Below are positions 39,973 to 50,263 of a stretch of DNA of 64,000 nt, piece by piece. Origin of the DNA: Smittium mucronatum. Taxonomy: Eukaryota; Kickxellomycota; Harpellomycetes; Harpellales; Legeriomycetaceae. The notes below the pieces were generated by a model. The model was not told the origin of the DNA. It saw nothing but the letters and a program-made list of their open reading frames with translations, and made no database searches. The stretch covers positions 36,522 to 100,521 of the forward strand of contig LSSL01000009.1 in the NCBI GenBank assembly GCA_001953115.1, written 5' to 3'. The first letter of the stretch is position 1, and each line of letters starts with the position of its first letter. The position numbers were made by a program, and so were the translations under genes.

Positions 39973-40943
39973 CTTATTGATATTTTTTAATTAGAAACTA
40001 CGAGATCATTTACTAGAAAGATTTCTTACACAAAATAACTTCCAATAAAACTATTAATCGATCAACGAAAAAAAACTATATTAAAAATTTAAAAATCTTT
40101 TTATTCGATTATTTTATTAATCAAAAAAAAAATTTGTGCCATATTTTGAACAAGATATAGGTTGAATTTTGGTTATAAATATAAATATTCAAATAAAATG
40201 CAATATTTTCAAAAATTCTATGAAAATCATTAAAAATTGATCATTTATATGCAATTAGGGTAATTGAGAAAATGTGTTTATTTTGAAAAAACGATTTGTA
40301 ATGAAAATTTTGGGTTTATTTTGAAATATATGCGTTTTTCACATAATGAAAGTTTTTTTTTACATAGCTAATTTTTATCGAAATAGTTAACTTTTTTCTA
40401 TTATCTTGGTTTTTAATCATTAAATATTTATATTGTTTCAATACAAATGATTTTTCTGTAATAAGTAAATTGAACAAAAAAACTTCGCACTTTTTATTAT
40501 TTGGACTCTTTTATCAAAATTTAAGACTCTTAAGGTCTGTAAATTTCTTTTACTAAATCCAATTTTTGCTGAAATTATTTTGAAAGCACTTTGTAAAAAT
40601 TATGATTAATTATTTGTTATCAAAGCATCATTTAACTAACACTTTTTTAAAAAAAGCAATTTAAACTTTGTGTTTATATTATGAGAACTAATTTTATAGA
40701 ATTAGAAAAAAGAGAGGCTGACGTAAAAAAAAATTTGATCAAGCAGAAAATTAGATAGTTTTTATCATCTTGGTTTGATAAAAAACCCAATTTCAATAAA
40801 AGGGGAAAAAATTGCATAAAAAATTAGAATTAACATTAAAATTCGAAAAAATCGTCAATTTATAGCCATTTGGATTTAATTTTCCAATGCGAAAAATACA
40901 ATTTACTTTGATTCGAAATATGGATATCATTATGACAATAGTA

Positions 40944-40973
40944 TATCTATCTATCTACCTATCTATCTATATC
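40944..40973. repeat. TATC tetranucleotide microsatellite
   Basis: About seven TATC units with one internal change (tacc). Confidence 0.9.
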
Positions 40974-42169
40974 AATTGAGAAAATTGGGAAATAACAATT
41001 TTTTCGATAAAAATACGCATAATTAAAAATATTTCATTTTAATGCTTTTTTAACAAAATATTTACGTTTTATCAATCACCCTAATTACACATAAATATAA
41101 CAAATTGTTAACCAGTTTCATAAAAAATTTGAAAAAATCATTTTATTTTATTTATATTTATAGCCAATGCTTAGCCTTTATCTCATCCAAAAGATTCAAT
41201 TAAGTAGATAGCCTATTATTATTATCTTAGGTTAGAAAATAAAAATATGTTCATTTAGTCAGTTATAGAATTTTATAAGTGATTTATGCTTTTTTAACCT
41301 TTTTCCGATATTTAGACACTTTTTGGTATATTTTTTTGCTGATATTTTCCCAATAATTATGCAGATTATTTTAATTGAGCAATATTTTACTTTTTTGGAA
41401 AATTCAAAGTATTTTTAACCATATATATAAATATTTACGCCAAACAATTTATCAAACTGTGCTATTAAGTCAAAAAAACCAAAAAAAAATCGAAAAAAGA
41501 AAATTGGTATAATATTAGATATATAAAAATATCACTTAAATAGGCTTTAGCCTTTTTTTATATCGATGAAAATTTAAAATTTAAATTTTTTGAACAAATC
41601 TACATTAAACGGAATATGGATTGTTATTTTTTACTTTTTTTATAAAAATTTTATAAATTCTAATAAGCTGTATAAATTTTGAGTTATGGTACTCTTTATT
41701 TAATTTATTAATTCAGAGCTATTTTAAAATTCCAATAATTTTTTTTAAAAAATACCAATTCGCCTTAAATATATTAAATAAATTTTGGAAGCTATACCGT
41801 TACATATAAGTTGGTATAGAGCTTTTGTAATATGGACCTCGAAAACGAATTTAAAATCCTTTATTAAAAAATAAATAATATTTTACTAATACATTTACTA
41901 TTTTCAAGAAAATAAAAAAAAATGCTACTCTGCGGATTCAAAAATGAAAAAATTATATCCTGGAAGAATATTCATTTTAAAGATCGAAAACTCATTCGCA
42001 ATTCTATCCTGTAACAAATAAAAATGAAGATTTAAAAGCATAATATTATATGTACACAAAATGGGACACAGCTTTAATCTATTGATAAAAATTATATTAA
42101 ATTCTTTTGAAGATGTTGAAATATCCTATTTATTTTCAAATTTAAATAAATTTAAAATTTGGAAGAACT

Positions 42170-42619
42170 ATAAAAAAATCTCATCGGAAATTTCGGAACC
42201 AAGTTGCAGAACATTTCAAAAAAACGCATTAGATTGTGATCCTTATGATTCATATTATTGCAGTACCGTAGGGAAAATAAGAGTAATAACAGTTTCAGAG
42301 AAACGTACTTGAAAACTTTAGATGTCAAAAAAACTGAATATAGATTAAACTATTAATTGATTAGTGGAAAGTTTGCTGCAATTGTTAACAGAATCACAGA
42401 ATCAAACCAAATTTTCGTACCGGTGGTAATTTCTATTGAAATTCTGAGAAATTGATTCATATTTGTGGACTTAAGTGTTTTAAAAAATGAATTAATAAAT
42501 GTTGGGCTGATTTGAAAAATTAAGATGTAATCGCAGACTCTTTGCATTTTATCTCGCTGTAATTCAAAAATTCCCTTTAAATTAAAAATTATTATTTGTT
42601 GGTGTAACGTAAAGGACAA
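42170..42619 (-). pseudogene. Possible coding relic, unidentified
   Basis: The minus strand is open for 88 codons (42619-42353) without an ATG at its start. It contains RDKMQRVCDYILIFQISPTF, then NMNQFLRISIEITTGTKIWF and DSVILLTIAANF. After a short gap, in another frame, coding-like text resumes (SETVITLIFPTVLQ, then GSQSNAFF and NVLQLGSEISDEIFL). Composition is less AT-rich than the flanks. No family is recognised. The overlapping plus-strand ORF 42061-42312 is the competing reading; neither is secure. Confidence 0.25.
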
Positions 42620-42904
42620 AATAAAAAAGCTATTAATAAGGAAAACTCAGAATTTAATGGATAATTTTGAAAGATATAATTGTGATTAAGTTGCTCCCAA
42701 CTTCGAAAATGTTTGAAAAAGGTTAATTTATTTTTTATAATAAATGGACATTGAATGTGATACTGGAGTGGCTAAATCCACAAAAAAATAATATTTAGAC
42801 GTAAGAAGCACTTGGTAAGAGGGGTAAGTATATTCTGCCCAGCAAAAATGGTTTAGAAAGATTAAAAAAAACAATCAAAAAAAAATTAAAGCGGATAACT
42901 CCAC

Positions 42905-43512
42905 TTTTTTTTTTTGTATCACGGAATTTTATTGTAAGATAACGTCATTAAAAACTATACTAAAAAAAATTTGAAAAAAAAGAAAAAGACGTATAGAAAA
43001 GACTATTATCCTAACTACAATAACCATTATGCCTGACTATATGCCGCGCACCTACAGGAAAAGTGTATCTACCAACTATCAAACAATACCCTGGAAAGGC
43101 TTCAAGTAGGCTGGATTGCTGAGGTTAGATGTTGTCAAAAATTGAGCTCTTCGCCAATGAACAAAGGATCATTGAAGCTAATGAGCTCTTAGTCAGAGCT
43201 TACTTCTAACTGGATTAATAAAATCAGGCTCCTACCAAAACGTGGGGTTGATTGATATGGCTTTTACACAAATAACTGTTAGACGCTAGGATCCATCTAG
43301 TTGTCGAACATTGGACTTGTGCACTAGACTATGTCTCAGCTGTGTTAAACGACTGATCCTCCTGTTTCGAGATGGTCCTCCTCTGGAATCGCTGTGCGCT
43401 GTCTCTACTACTTCTAACCAAGAATAGTACAACGCTGTGTGAAATTTTAGTTTAGTGTACTTCGAAAAGTACACTAAGAAGCCCCTAAACCACAGCGAGG
43501 TATTTTACTACT
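42905..43512 (-). mobile_element. SINE-like retroposon, copy 2
   Basis: The second copy of the family at 32116-32745, about 610 bp. On the minus strand it ends AATAAAATTCCGTGATAC followed by A11 (42905-42915), identical to the 26-bp tail inserted at 2271-2296. The hairpin near the 5' end (43452-43477) is a perfect 11-bp stem with loop CGAA. The flanks ggataactccac (42893-42904) and agataaactcaaaac (from about 43516) are similar and might be a degraded target duplication, but this is weak. The minus-strand ORF 43286-43474 is not conserved in copy 1. Confidence 0.75.
43452..43477. repeat. Conserved hairpin of the SINE-like element (copy 2)
   Basis: The sequence ttagtgtactt-cgaa-aagtacactaa is a perfect 11-bp stem. 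Position pair 43459/43470 is A-T here and G-C (32685/32695) in copy 1, a compensatory change. Confidence 0.8.
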
Positions 43513-43660
43513 AGGAGATAAACTCAAAACACATTTTTTATTATTCCAATTGGAAGTTATAGAATTGGGTAAAAAGTCAATTGAATGAAGTATAAATTGG
43601 AATAAATTTCACTTGAAGTGGCATTGGGTGAGACGGGATTGGATCAAATGTTGCGTAACC
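43513..43660. mobile_element. MITE-like element, copy C (abuts the SINE-like copy 2)
   Basis: Read on the minus strand it begins GGTTACGCAACATTTGATCC at 43660, continues with TCACCCAAT, and includes CCAATTCTATAACTTCCAAT, which matches 32774-32793 of copy B. The family end is shared with copy A (3459-3476). Its inner end runs into the SINE-like copy at about 43512. Confidence 0.45.
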
Positions 43661-44011
43661 ATTTTTAATGATATAAAATCCAATAAAAATTAGGAATGAT
43701 ATAAGCAATCATCATCTATACGTTTAGTCGACTTTCATACTTTCCAACATCAAATCATTGTCACAAATATTTTTGGAATTTGAGAGAATATAAAGGACTT
43801 AAAACCAATCCTTTTTAAGTTCAAACCAATGATAAAACCCTCAGATCCTAGAAACCGACATTTTAAATATTCATTTTTTATTCGCGTTGATCTAAAAATT
43901 ATTGATTGACACCATAATGCATTTTCATTTATTATATAATTTTACATGTAGGATTATGTTTTTTAATCATATGTTAAATACAGTTTTAGTAACCAATATA
44001 GCTATAGGATA

Positions 44012-45472
44012 ATGCACTCAAATTCGAAAATTCTCAAGATTCTTAGGATTAGAACAATTTTTTCTAACAAACCTATCGGCTCAAATTCAGTTAGAATCGA
44101 TCCATTTTTGAACCTTTATAATCTTCCGAAATTTTGTAAGAATTTTTCTTGTCTTTCTGCTGCTATATTTGTTACACAATTTCCAGTCACTGAAATAGTG
44201 TTTTTGTTGCTTTTCCCCCCATAATGTTTCATATTCATTCTGCCTCTCAAAAATGCATTATTCCATAGCTTTTGTATCTAATTTCTTTTTTTATTTGAAT
44301 TTCCGGAAATTTTAGCTATCCCATATAAACATCAACCATTTTCATTTTTCCTTTCCCAAATTTTCAAAAAAAACTTGCATAATAGCGCAAAAAGCTCCCA
44401 AGAAATAAAAAAACTCGAAGCACCTATTCCAGAATCTAGTGTTCAAAGTAATAATGATATACCCTCTACAGCTTCAGTTGGCAATAGTTATCTCAATATA
44501 TTCAAGAGTTCTCCGCCCAAATCCGATAATCTAAAAAAAATATCCAAATTTGATCAGAGTGAAGTGGATGAATGGGTTCCCGAGTTGATCCAGGAACAAA
44601 ACAGCGGTCCTCAACTTAACGATAAGGTTTTAAACAACGAAAAAAGCCTTCTGCACTTCCAAAAAGATCCCCTCGCAAATAATACCAATCAAAACTTAGA
44701 ACAAGCCAAAAAAATTAATGATAACATTTATAAAAATTCTAATGGGCAATGGTTAAATCAAAAAAATTCCGCAGACCCTTCTGATTCAGGTTCCAATTTA
44801 AGGAAGCTGGGGTCAGTAAATGATGCCTTAAAAGTTTACAACAGTGCAAAAATAGCCCTTGGTGGTACTGTACACCCTTTAAATACATATGAGGTTGTTC
44901 AGACATTGGAAAAAGCGAAATTTTCTTCTCCCAAAGCCGAATCGATCATGAATTGCATTAGGGAGCTATTTGTTAAACAATTGGCATTAGTCATGTCCAA
45001 ATCTTGCTTAATTGATGAGGTTGAAAAAAACTCATATCAAATAAATGCATCAATCCAACAACTTAGAACTGAAATGCTTCTTATTCGCAAAAACAGTCAA
45101 TCGATTATTCAGTCTGAAGCCTCTTATATTGCCCGTGAGCTTGAGATTTTGTCTCAACAAATTAAGGAGGAAACGATAATGCTTCGTTCAAACATTTCGA
45201 TAGAAATGAATAACCGCAGGTACGAAAGATTCGATTCGATTAAAGATCTTGAGGTTCGTCGACAGGAGATGGAAACTATATATTACTATTTGCTAGGAGA
45301 AATTAAGACAGAAATTGAGGCAACTAAATTAAAAATTATAAGAAAAGGATTTCTGACTATTCTGGTCACCGGACTAATTATCATAATATTCATACCCAAA
45401 AAAAACAAAAATAGCTCTCAGCCCATCTTAACTGAACTTAACCACAACCAACCTCCAATACAAAATAATTGA
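44012..45472 (+). CDS. Mitochondrial coiled-coil membrane protein, CCDC90/Fmp32/MCUR1-like (DUF1640), 2 exons
   Basis: Exon 1 is 44012-44135 and exon 2 is 44316-45472; the intron of 180 nt has GTAAGA and TTTTAG ends and joins in phase, giving 426 aa. The long exon has no usable ATG of its own; splicing supplies one plus a basic, hydroxylated N-terminus (ILKILRIRTIFSNKP, then FFLSQIFKKNLHNSA), typical of a mitochondrial presequence. About residues 90-220 are low-complexity Asn/Ser/Lys. The family domain spans about 233-402: YEVVQTLEKAKFSSPKAESI, a long coiled coil, and a single C-terminal membrane segment GFLTILVTGLIIIIFI at about 386-401 followed by lysines. Relatives sit in the mitochondrial inner membrane and have been linked to the calcium uniporter or respiratory-complex assembly; the role here is inferred from family only. 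An in-frame TAA precedes the ATG. Confidence 0.87.
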
Positions 45473-47957
45473 TTCCTAACTAGACTTAGAATCTATTACA
45501 AATTTCTTTTTTAATACCTTTTGATATGAAGTTCATCTTCACTATATTTCTAATTTTGAGTCCTTATTTTTTATTATTGCCTAAAGTACCGGCCTAAAAT
45601 AATTACATGCTGAGGAGGATTTCTAAAAAAAAAAAAAAATTCATCACGTTTGTTATCAAGAATATTTCTTAAATTTTTTTTGATAGAACCCATTTTACAT
45701 AATTTTCCAAATCAGAATTAAAGGTATTTATGTTTTTTCAACATTTAACTGAAGGTTTTTTTAAATAATTTTTGAGACTATAATGAATCTAGCTAATAAA
45801 CTGGCATTTTTTAGTCGACTTTTACCCTCGGTTTTTACGTTTTAATAGTAATAATAAAAAAGATTATAAATATTTTTTTCGTACATACACGTAGTAAAAA
45901 TTTATCATACTTTTGAGTATCCGGTGTAAGCCCAATTTCCATCATTTTTGGCGTGTCAAGACAAAAATCAATAATTTATCAAGGAATAAAAAACAAGTAA
46001 ACTCTTATAATGTTGAATTCCATTTAGCGATTTGTTAAGCTTTAATTTTTTTAAGCTCAAAATAAAATTTATAAAACTATTTTTGAACTCGATCTTTAAA
46101 ATTTTATGCTAAAAAGAATTAAAAGTTTAGTTTGTTAACTTGGTAAGATTAGAAATATTTTTTTCAAGCTTTACTTTTAATTTTTACTATGACATGAATA
46201 TATTTGGAATGGGTGAATAAAACATTTTAATTATGTTCAAATTAATTACCATAAATTTAATATGTAAAGCAGTAACTATCAGATTTCGAAACTAAGCTAT
46301 GATTTATCTAAAAGATTCTTATATTGATTTGCAGCTATCTAATAAATTGTATACCTTGGTAAAATATTTCAATTATTTTAAAAGAAAAATAACATTTGTA
46401 AATAATAATCTGATTGTAAAATACTCCATATTTTCCCAAATAAATAATACCAATTCTATAGTCAAACAGAGGTTTTTTTTCCCCAAGATATATTTATAAC
46501 GACATTAATGAAAGTAATATATTTTTTTGATTGATTAAGTACAAATAGTTTGTTTAATATTTAAATAAAAAAAAACCATTTCATAATATTTAATGAAATA
46601 ATACTTTTCCTTTGTAAGCTTTTAATGTGAGCAGAGAAAGAACTCTAACCAATGATTAAATTTAAATATTTTAGTAGCTCCAATAATAATATTAATTTTT
46701 TTCAGTATACCTATTCAAAGCTATCTTAGGCATCTAAGTGAATTTTCTGTTTCTAATAAAATTTTATTGTCATTGAATACTTTTTTAGACATTTAATAAA
46801 TTAAAATTAAAATACTGATAATTGAGTGGATCTAATTTTAATTAAAAAGTATTTAAACTATTTTGAGAAAATCAAGAATTTAATAAATGAGAATAAATTT
46901 TTTTGTTCTATTTCTCCTTATTATTAATAATTAACCAAGAATATTCTTCTGATACAATAATGTAACATTTCCCACTTTTTTCAAAATTATCTGACAGCCC
47001 AAATCATTTTTTTTACATTTAAATCAGTTTCCGGATATACCCTAGATTAAATACTACAAAAATTTAATAAAAAAACATTTAGATTTTTTTACTTATTCTT
47101 ACACAACTAAAAACTCTATAATTATTAAACCATATTTAAAAGACATTATTTGAATATATTTCCATTTCGATCATTTTTACATGTGCATGCTTTTTGTAAA
47201 TATTGATCTTTGACCGCATTTTTTTAAATTTATTTAGGATCACTAAAATTGTTTTCTAAAATATTTAATCATATATTTAAAATTTCTGTTTTATGGTTAG
47301 TTCTAATTCTTAGTTTGCCTAAAATTTAATCTTCTTCTGTCATTTTAATTTAATGTATTTTTGTTTTGCGATGAAGATTTTTTTAATAAATTAGGAATTA
47401 GAATAATGATGAGTATCATTATTCAACTTAATTAGAATAAAACATCCATTTATTAATATAGAACTGAAATTTTCTGTATTATTCACCCATAATGAACATA
47501 TAATTATCCATGAATAAAATGTGGATTTACTACCGCCAAATTTTATGAATAAACCTATTTTCAAACCAGTTTTATTTAATATATATGTATAAAATTTGTT
47601 TGTTTTATATATATAAATCCTAATGAATGTATTTTAAAAAAGACATACAATAAATAAACAAATTAAGGTTCACGGTATTTTTACAAAGAATATTTTGAAT
47701 TTATTTATTCATATAATAATACCATTTTGCAACTTCAACGTGTTTTTTTTTTGAAAGAGAGAAAATATGATAGATTTTTTTTTTCATTGCATACAAAAAA
47801 TATCTCAAGAACTGTCTCAAAACAATAAAAGAATTATAAATGTTTTGAAAAGTACAAAATTATGATTATTTTTTTTTACGGTAAATTTATTTCAAGTTAA
47901 TAAAAAGTTATAAAAAAATTTTTAAACCTTTTTTTACCCAACTCCCCTGTGCCGCTC
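45473..47957. other. AT-rich intergenic region
   Basis: No gene seen. The open frame 46299-46499 is a short AT-driven stretch. The region includes the 3' flank of the mitochondrial protein gene. Confidence 0.6.
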
Positions 47958-47960
47958 TAG

Positions 47961-48578
47961 CAGCTCCATACTTCGAGAGCATTGGTTGAAGGTTCAACAT
48001 TGTTACGCAAGAAAAAATCAAGCTTAATGGATATAAGAACTGGTATATTTTGGTGTGGTAGAGGGACCACTTATATCAGTTATAGCTATATATTGGATTT
48101 AAAATTATTTAATCGAATCAAACAAATAAAAAATAAACGTAGAAAGTTCGTTAAAATGGAGCTACAATAAGACAATTGAATGCCTGAATGCGTTTTATCA
48201 ACATATTTAATGTAGTTTTTTTCAAATTGTCAAATATTCAATACAAAAAAAATTATCCGGAGGTCGAGCTTTTTCTCGAAAATAAAATCAAGAAAAAAAG
48301 GAAGAGGCAGAGTTAAGCTTGGAAATAAACCCTAAAGATACATGAGCTCAAATATTCTCGCATTTGAAGATTACTGTACTTACAAAAAATTCAAAATTTA
48401 TGAAAATTGGAGAAATTTTGATGATACTACGAATAAATTTTCCAATTTGGCAAAAAAAATATATATCAGATAGAGAGGAATTGATATAAAGCATCGAAAA
48501 CCACAAGGAATCTATGAACTATTTTCAAAAAATAGATTAATGTGCCAAAGAAAAATAGATAAATGCATGAAAAGTTGA
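47961..48578 (+). pseudogene. Possible coding relics, unidentified
   Basis: Two plus-strand stretches look coding. 47961-48170 contains ALVEGSTLLRKKKSSLMDIR and TGIFWCGRGTTYISYSYI. 48342-48578 starts at an ATG (MSSNILAFEDYCTYKKFKIY, then ENWRNFDDTTNKFSNLAKKI), has one internal TAG at about 48480, and resumes as GIDIKHRKPQGIYELFSKNR to a TGA. Local composition is milder than around them. Together they could be one decayed gene or parts of a mobile element. I do not recognise either. Confidence 0.3.
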
Positions 48579-48790
48579 GAAATAGACCCTCTAAAAAAGG
48601 GTTTTAAAGTGCAGATAGTATAGTATTTGATAAATTATGTGTGATTTTTTTTAAGATGTAGACGTATTGGAATAAACTTCGGGAAAGTATTGGAAATAGT
48701 AGCGAAGGGCAGGAAAGGGTGGGGGGATTTCCCCCTTAATAGTATTAAAAATTCAAGAAATGAAAAATAAACTAATTTGAAAATAATTAT

Positions 48791-50263
48791 TCATTGTTTG
48801 AATTGCGAAATAATATCAATTGCAGATTTCAAATTCTTTATAGCAGTATCAATGTCTTCATAATCTAGAGAGCTAATAGCCCACTTAGCGTGCTTCTGTG
48901 CTAGTTTGATGGATTCGAAATCTATAGTTCTCCTCACAGGCTCGTTTTTAAGAATGGTGTTTTTTTCGCTCAAGAAAACGTCGTTTTTAAAGACATCATT
49001 CGAAGGTTGTAGGTTGCTAGTTTGACTAAATGCATTATTGGCATGATTAGATGAATTATTTATTTGATTGTTTAGAGTTTTGTGAATTTCTGGATTTTGA
49101 GTTGGAACATTAACCTGGTTAATTGATGAAATAGATTGATGAGATGGAATATTGGCTTCGCTAAAGTGGCCATCAGATTTGTGGAATGGAATGTCGTTTT
49201 GATTGGGTAGAGTAGTTGGGACATTATGTGGAAAATTTTGTGGGTTATTATTAGAAGTAGCTGATGTGGGATTAGGAAAAGTGGAATCAAAAGAAATAAG
49301 AGGGTTAGAAGGAGGGGGGTTAGATGGATCAGTCGGAGCGATTGGTTGTTTTATTGGTTCGTGGGAAGAATCCAATTGAGATTGAGGGGGTGGTTGAGGT
49401 TCAGAGTTTGTCCTGTTGGCTTTATATATCTCTGAGGCTCGATATTTTGCATACTTGATTTTTTCAAGTATCTAGGTAATTTTTTTTCAAAGAAATAGAT
49501 ATTAAAAATATTTTTGAGATATATAAACCGAAAATAAGTTTAGAAAAAATAAATGTGGGATTACATCTGGAGAAAGCGAACCGAAGATGGAAAGAATCTG
49601 CAAAAAATGACTTGATACTATGTAGTCTAAAGCTATATTTCTGAAAGAAGACAGATTTTTTGAAGAGGAAATAAATAATAAATGGAATTAAATACAAATA
49701 AGGAAAAGCTAGGAAAAGTAAAAAAATAAAAAGTTACTTTGTCCTTGTGCCGTTTCTGTCTTGAGTATCTGTTTTGGCGAAGATTCCAAGAGCAAAATTG
49801 GAGAGATACGTATAGTCTGCTTCTTGGTTTGTCAACATCCCTTGATCTTCGAGCTCAGATTTAGACTAAAAGATATTTTTAGTTAAATTCAATTTTAAAT
49901 AGAACTATAGATTAAAAGGCGTGCAAAATAAAAAATAAAGATTTTATAATGAAGCACTAACCTTCTCCAATTCATCTAATAATTTAGACAGGTACGCTTG
50001 ACTATCCTCATCCTGGGAATTCAAGGACAGACCAACTTTTACAGCATAGTATAAGCCTTTTGTAAAAAAAATGAGGCGAAGTTAATGATGAGAGGAAAAT
50101 GACTTTTTTACGAAAAAAAAATATTATTCCAAAAAGTCTACTCAAATATTATGAAGTACATGATCTTACAGTAATATGAAACAAGTGGCTCTACGATTGA
50201 CACCTCTTTTGCTCTCACCACATATGGAGCTACGGGCTTAAGACCGGCTGGAATATGATCCAT
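48791..50263 (-). CDS. VTA1: Vacuolar protein sorting-associated protein Vta1 (LIP5), 5 exons
   Basis: Minus-strand exons 50263-50170, 50056-49962, 49865-49738, 49640-49565 and 49471-48791 join in phase to 357 aa; introns are 93-113 nt, GT..AG. Vta1 is the cofactor that dimerises and activates the AAA ATPase Vps4 to recycle ESCRT-III at multivesicular endosomes. The N-terminal MIT-like domain reads IPAGLKPVAPYVVRAKEVSI, then YYCLYYAVKVGLSL, and later ALGIFAKTDTQDRNG, SSHFLQILSIFGSLSPD and ILEKIKYAKYRASEI (to about residue 150). A linker of about 150 residues, rich in Pro, Asn, Ser and Gln, follows. The C-terminal Vps4-binding domain is IKLAQKHAKWAISSLDYEDI through to the end (about 311-357). 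An in-frame TAA lies 6 nt upstream of the ATG. Every splice junction falls within conserved family text. Confidence 0.94.

Larger units (their letters stand above)
39741..42904. other. AT-rich intergenic region
   Basis: No gene recognised. It holds simple repeats at 39953-39972 (TTTTA)n and 40944-40973 (TATC)n, and near its right end a possible coding relic (42170-42619). Confidence 0.6.

Noticed and set aside
43300..43345. Pol III box A/box B-like motifs in the SINE-like element (TAGTCTAGTGC and GTTCGA on the minus strand)
   Set aside because: The two motifs are only about 11 nt apart, far closer than in tRNA-type promoters, and each is imperfect.
43286..43474. Minus-strand ORF in SINE-like copy 2
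   Set aside because: Not open in the homologous copy 1, so it is not conserved coding.
47985..48000. ggttgaaggttcaac resembling a tRNA B box
   Set aside because: No cloverleaf or acceptor stem could be formed around it.
49072..49290. Second minus-strand frame inside VTA1 exon 5
   Set aside because: It is an alternative frame of the low-complexity linker; the VTA1 frame continues into the conserved C-terminal domain.
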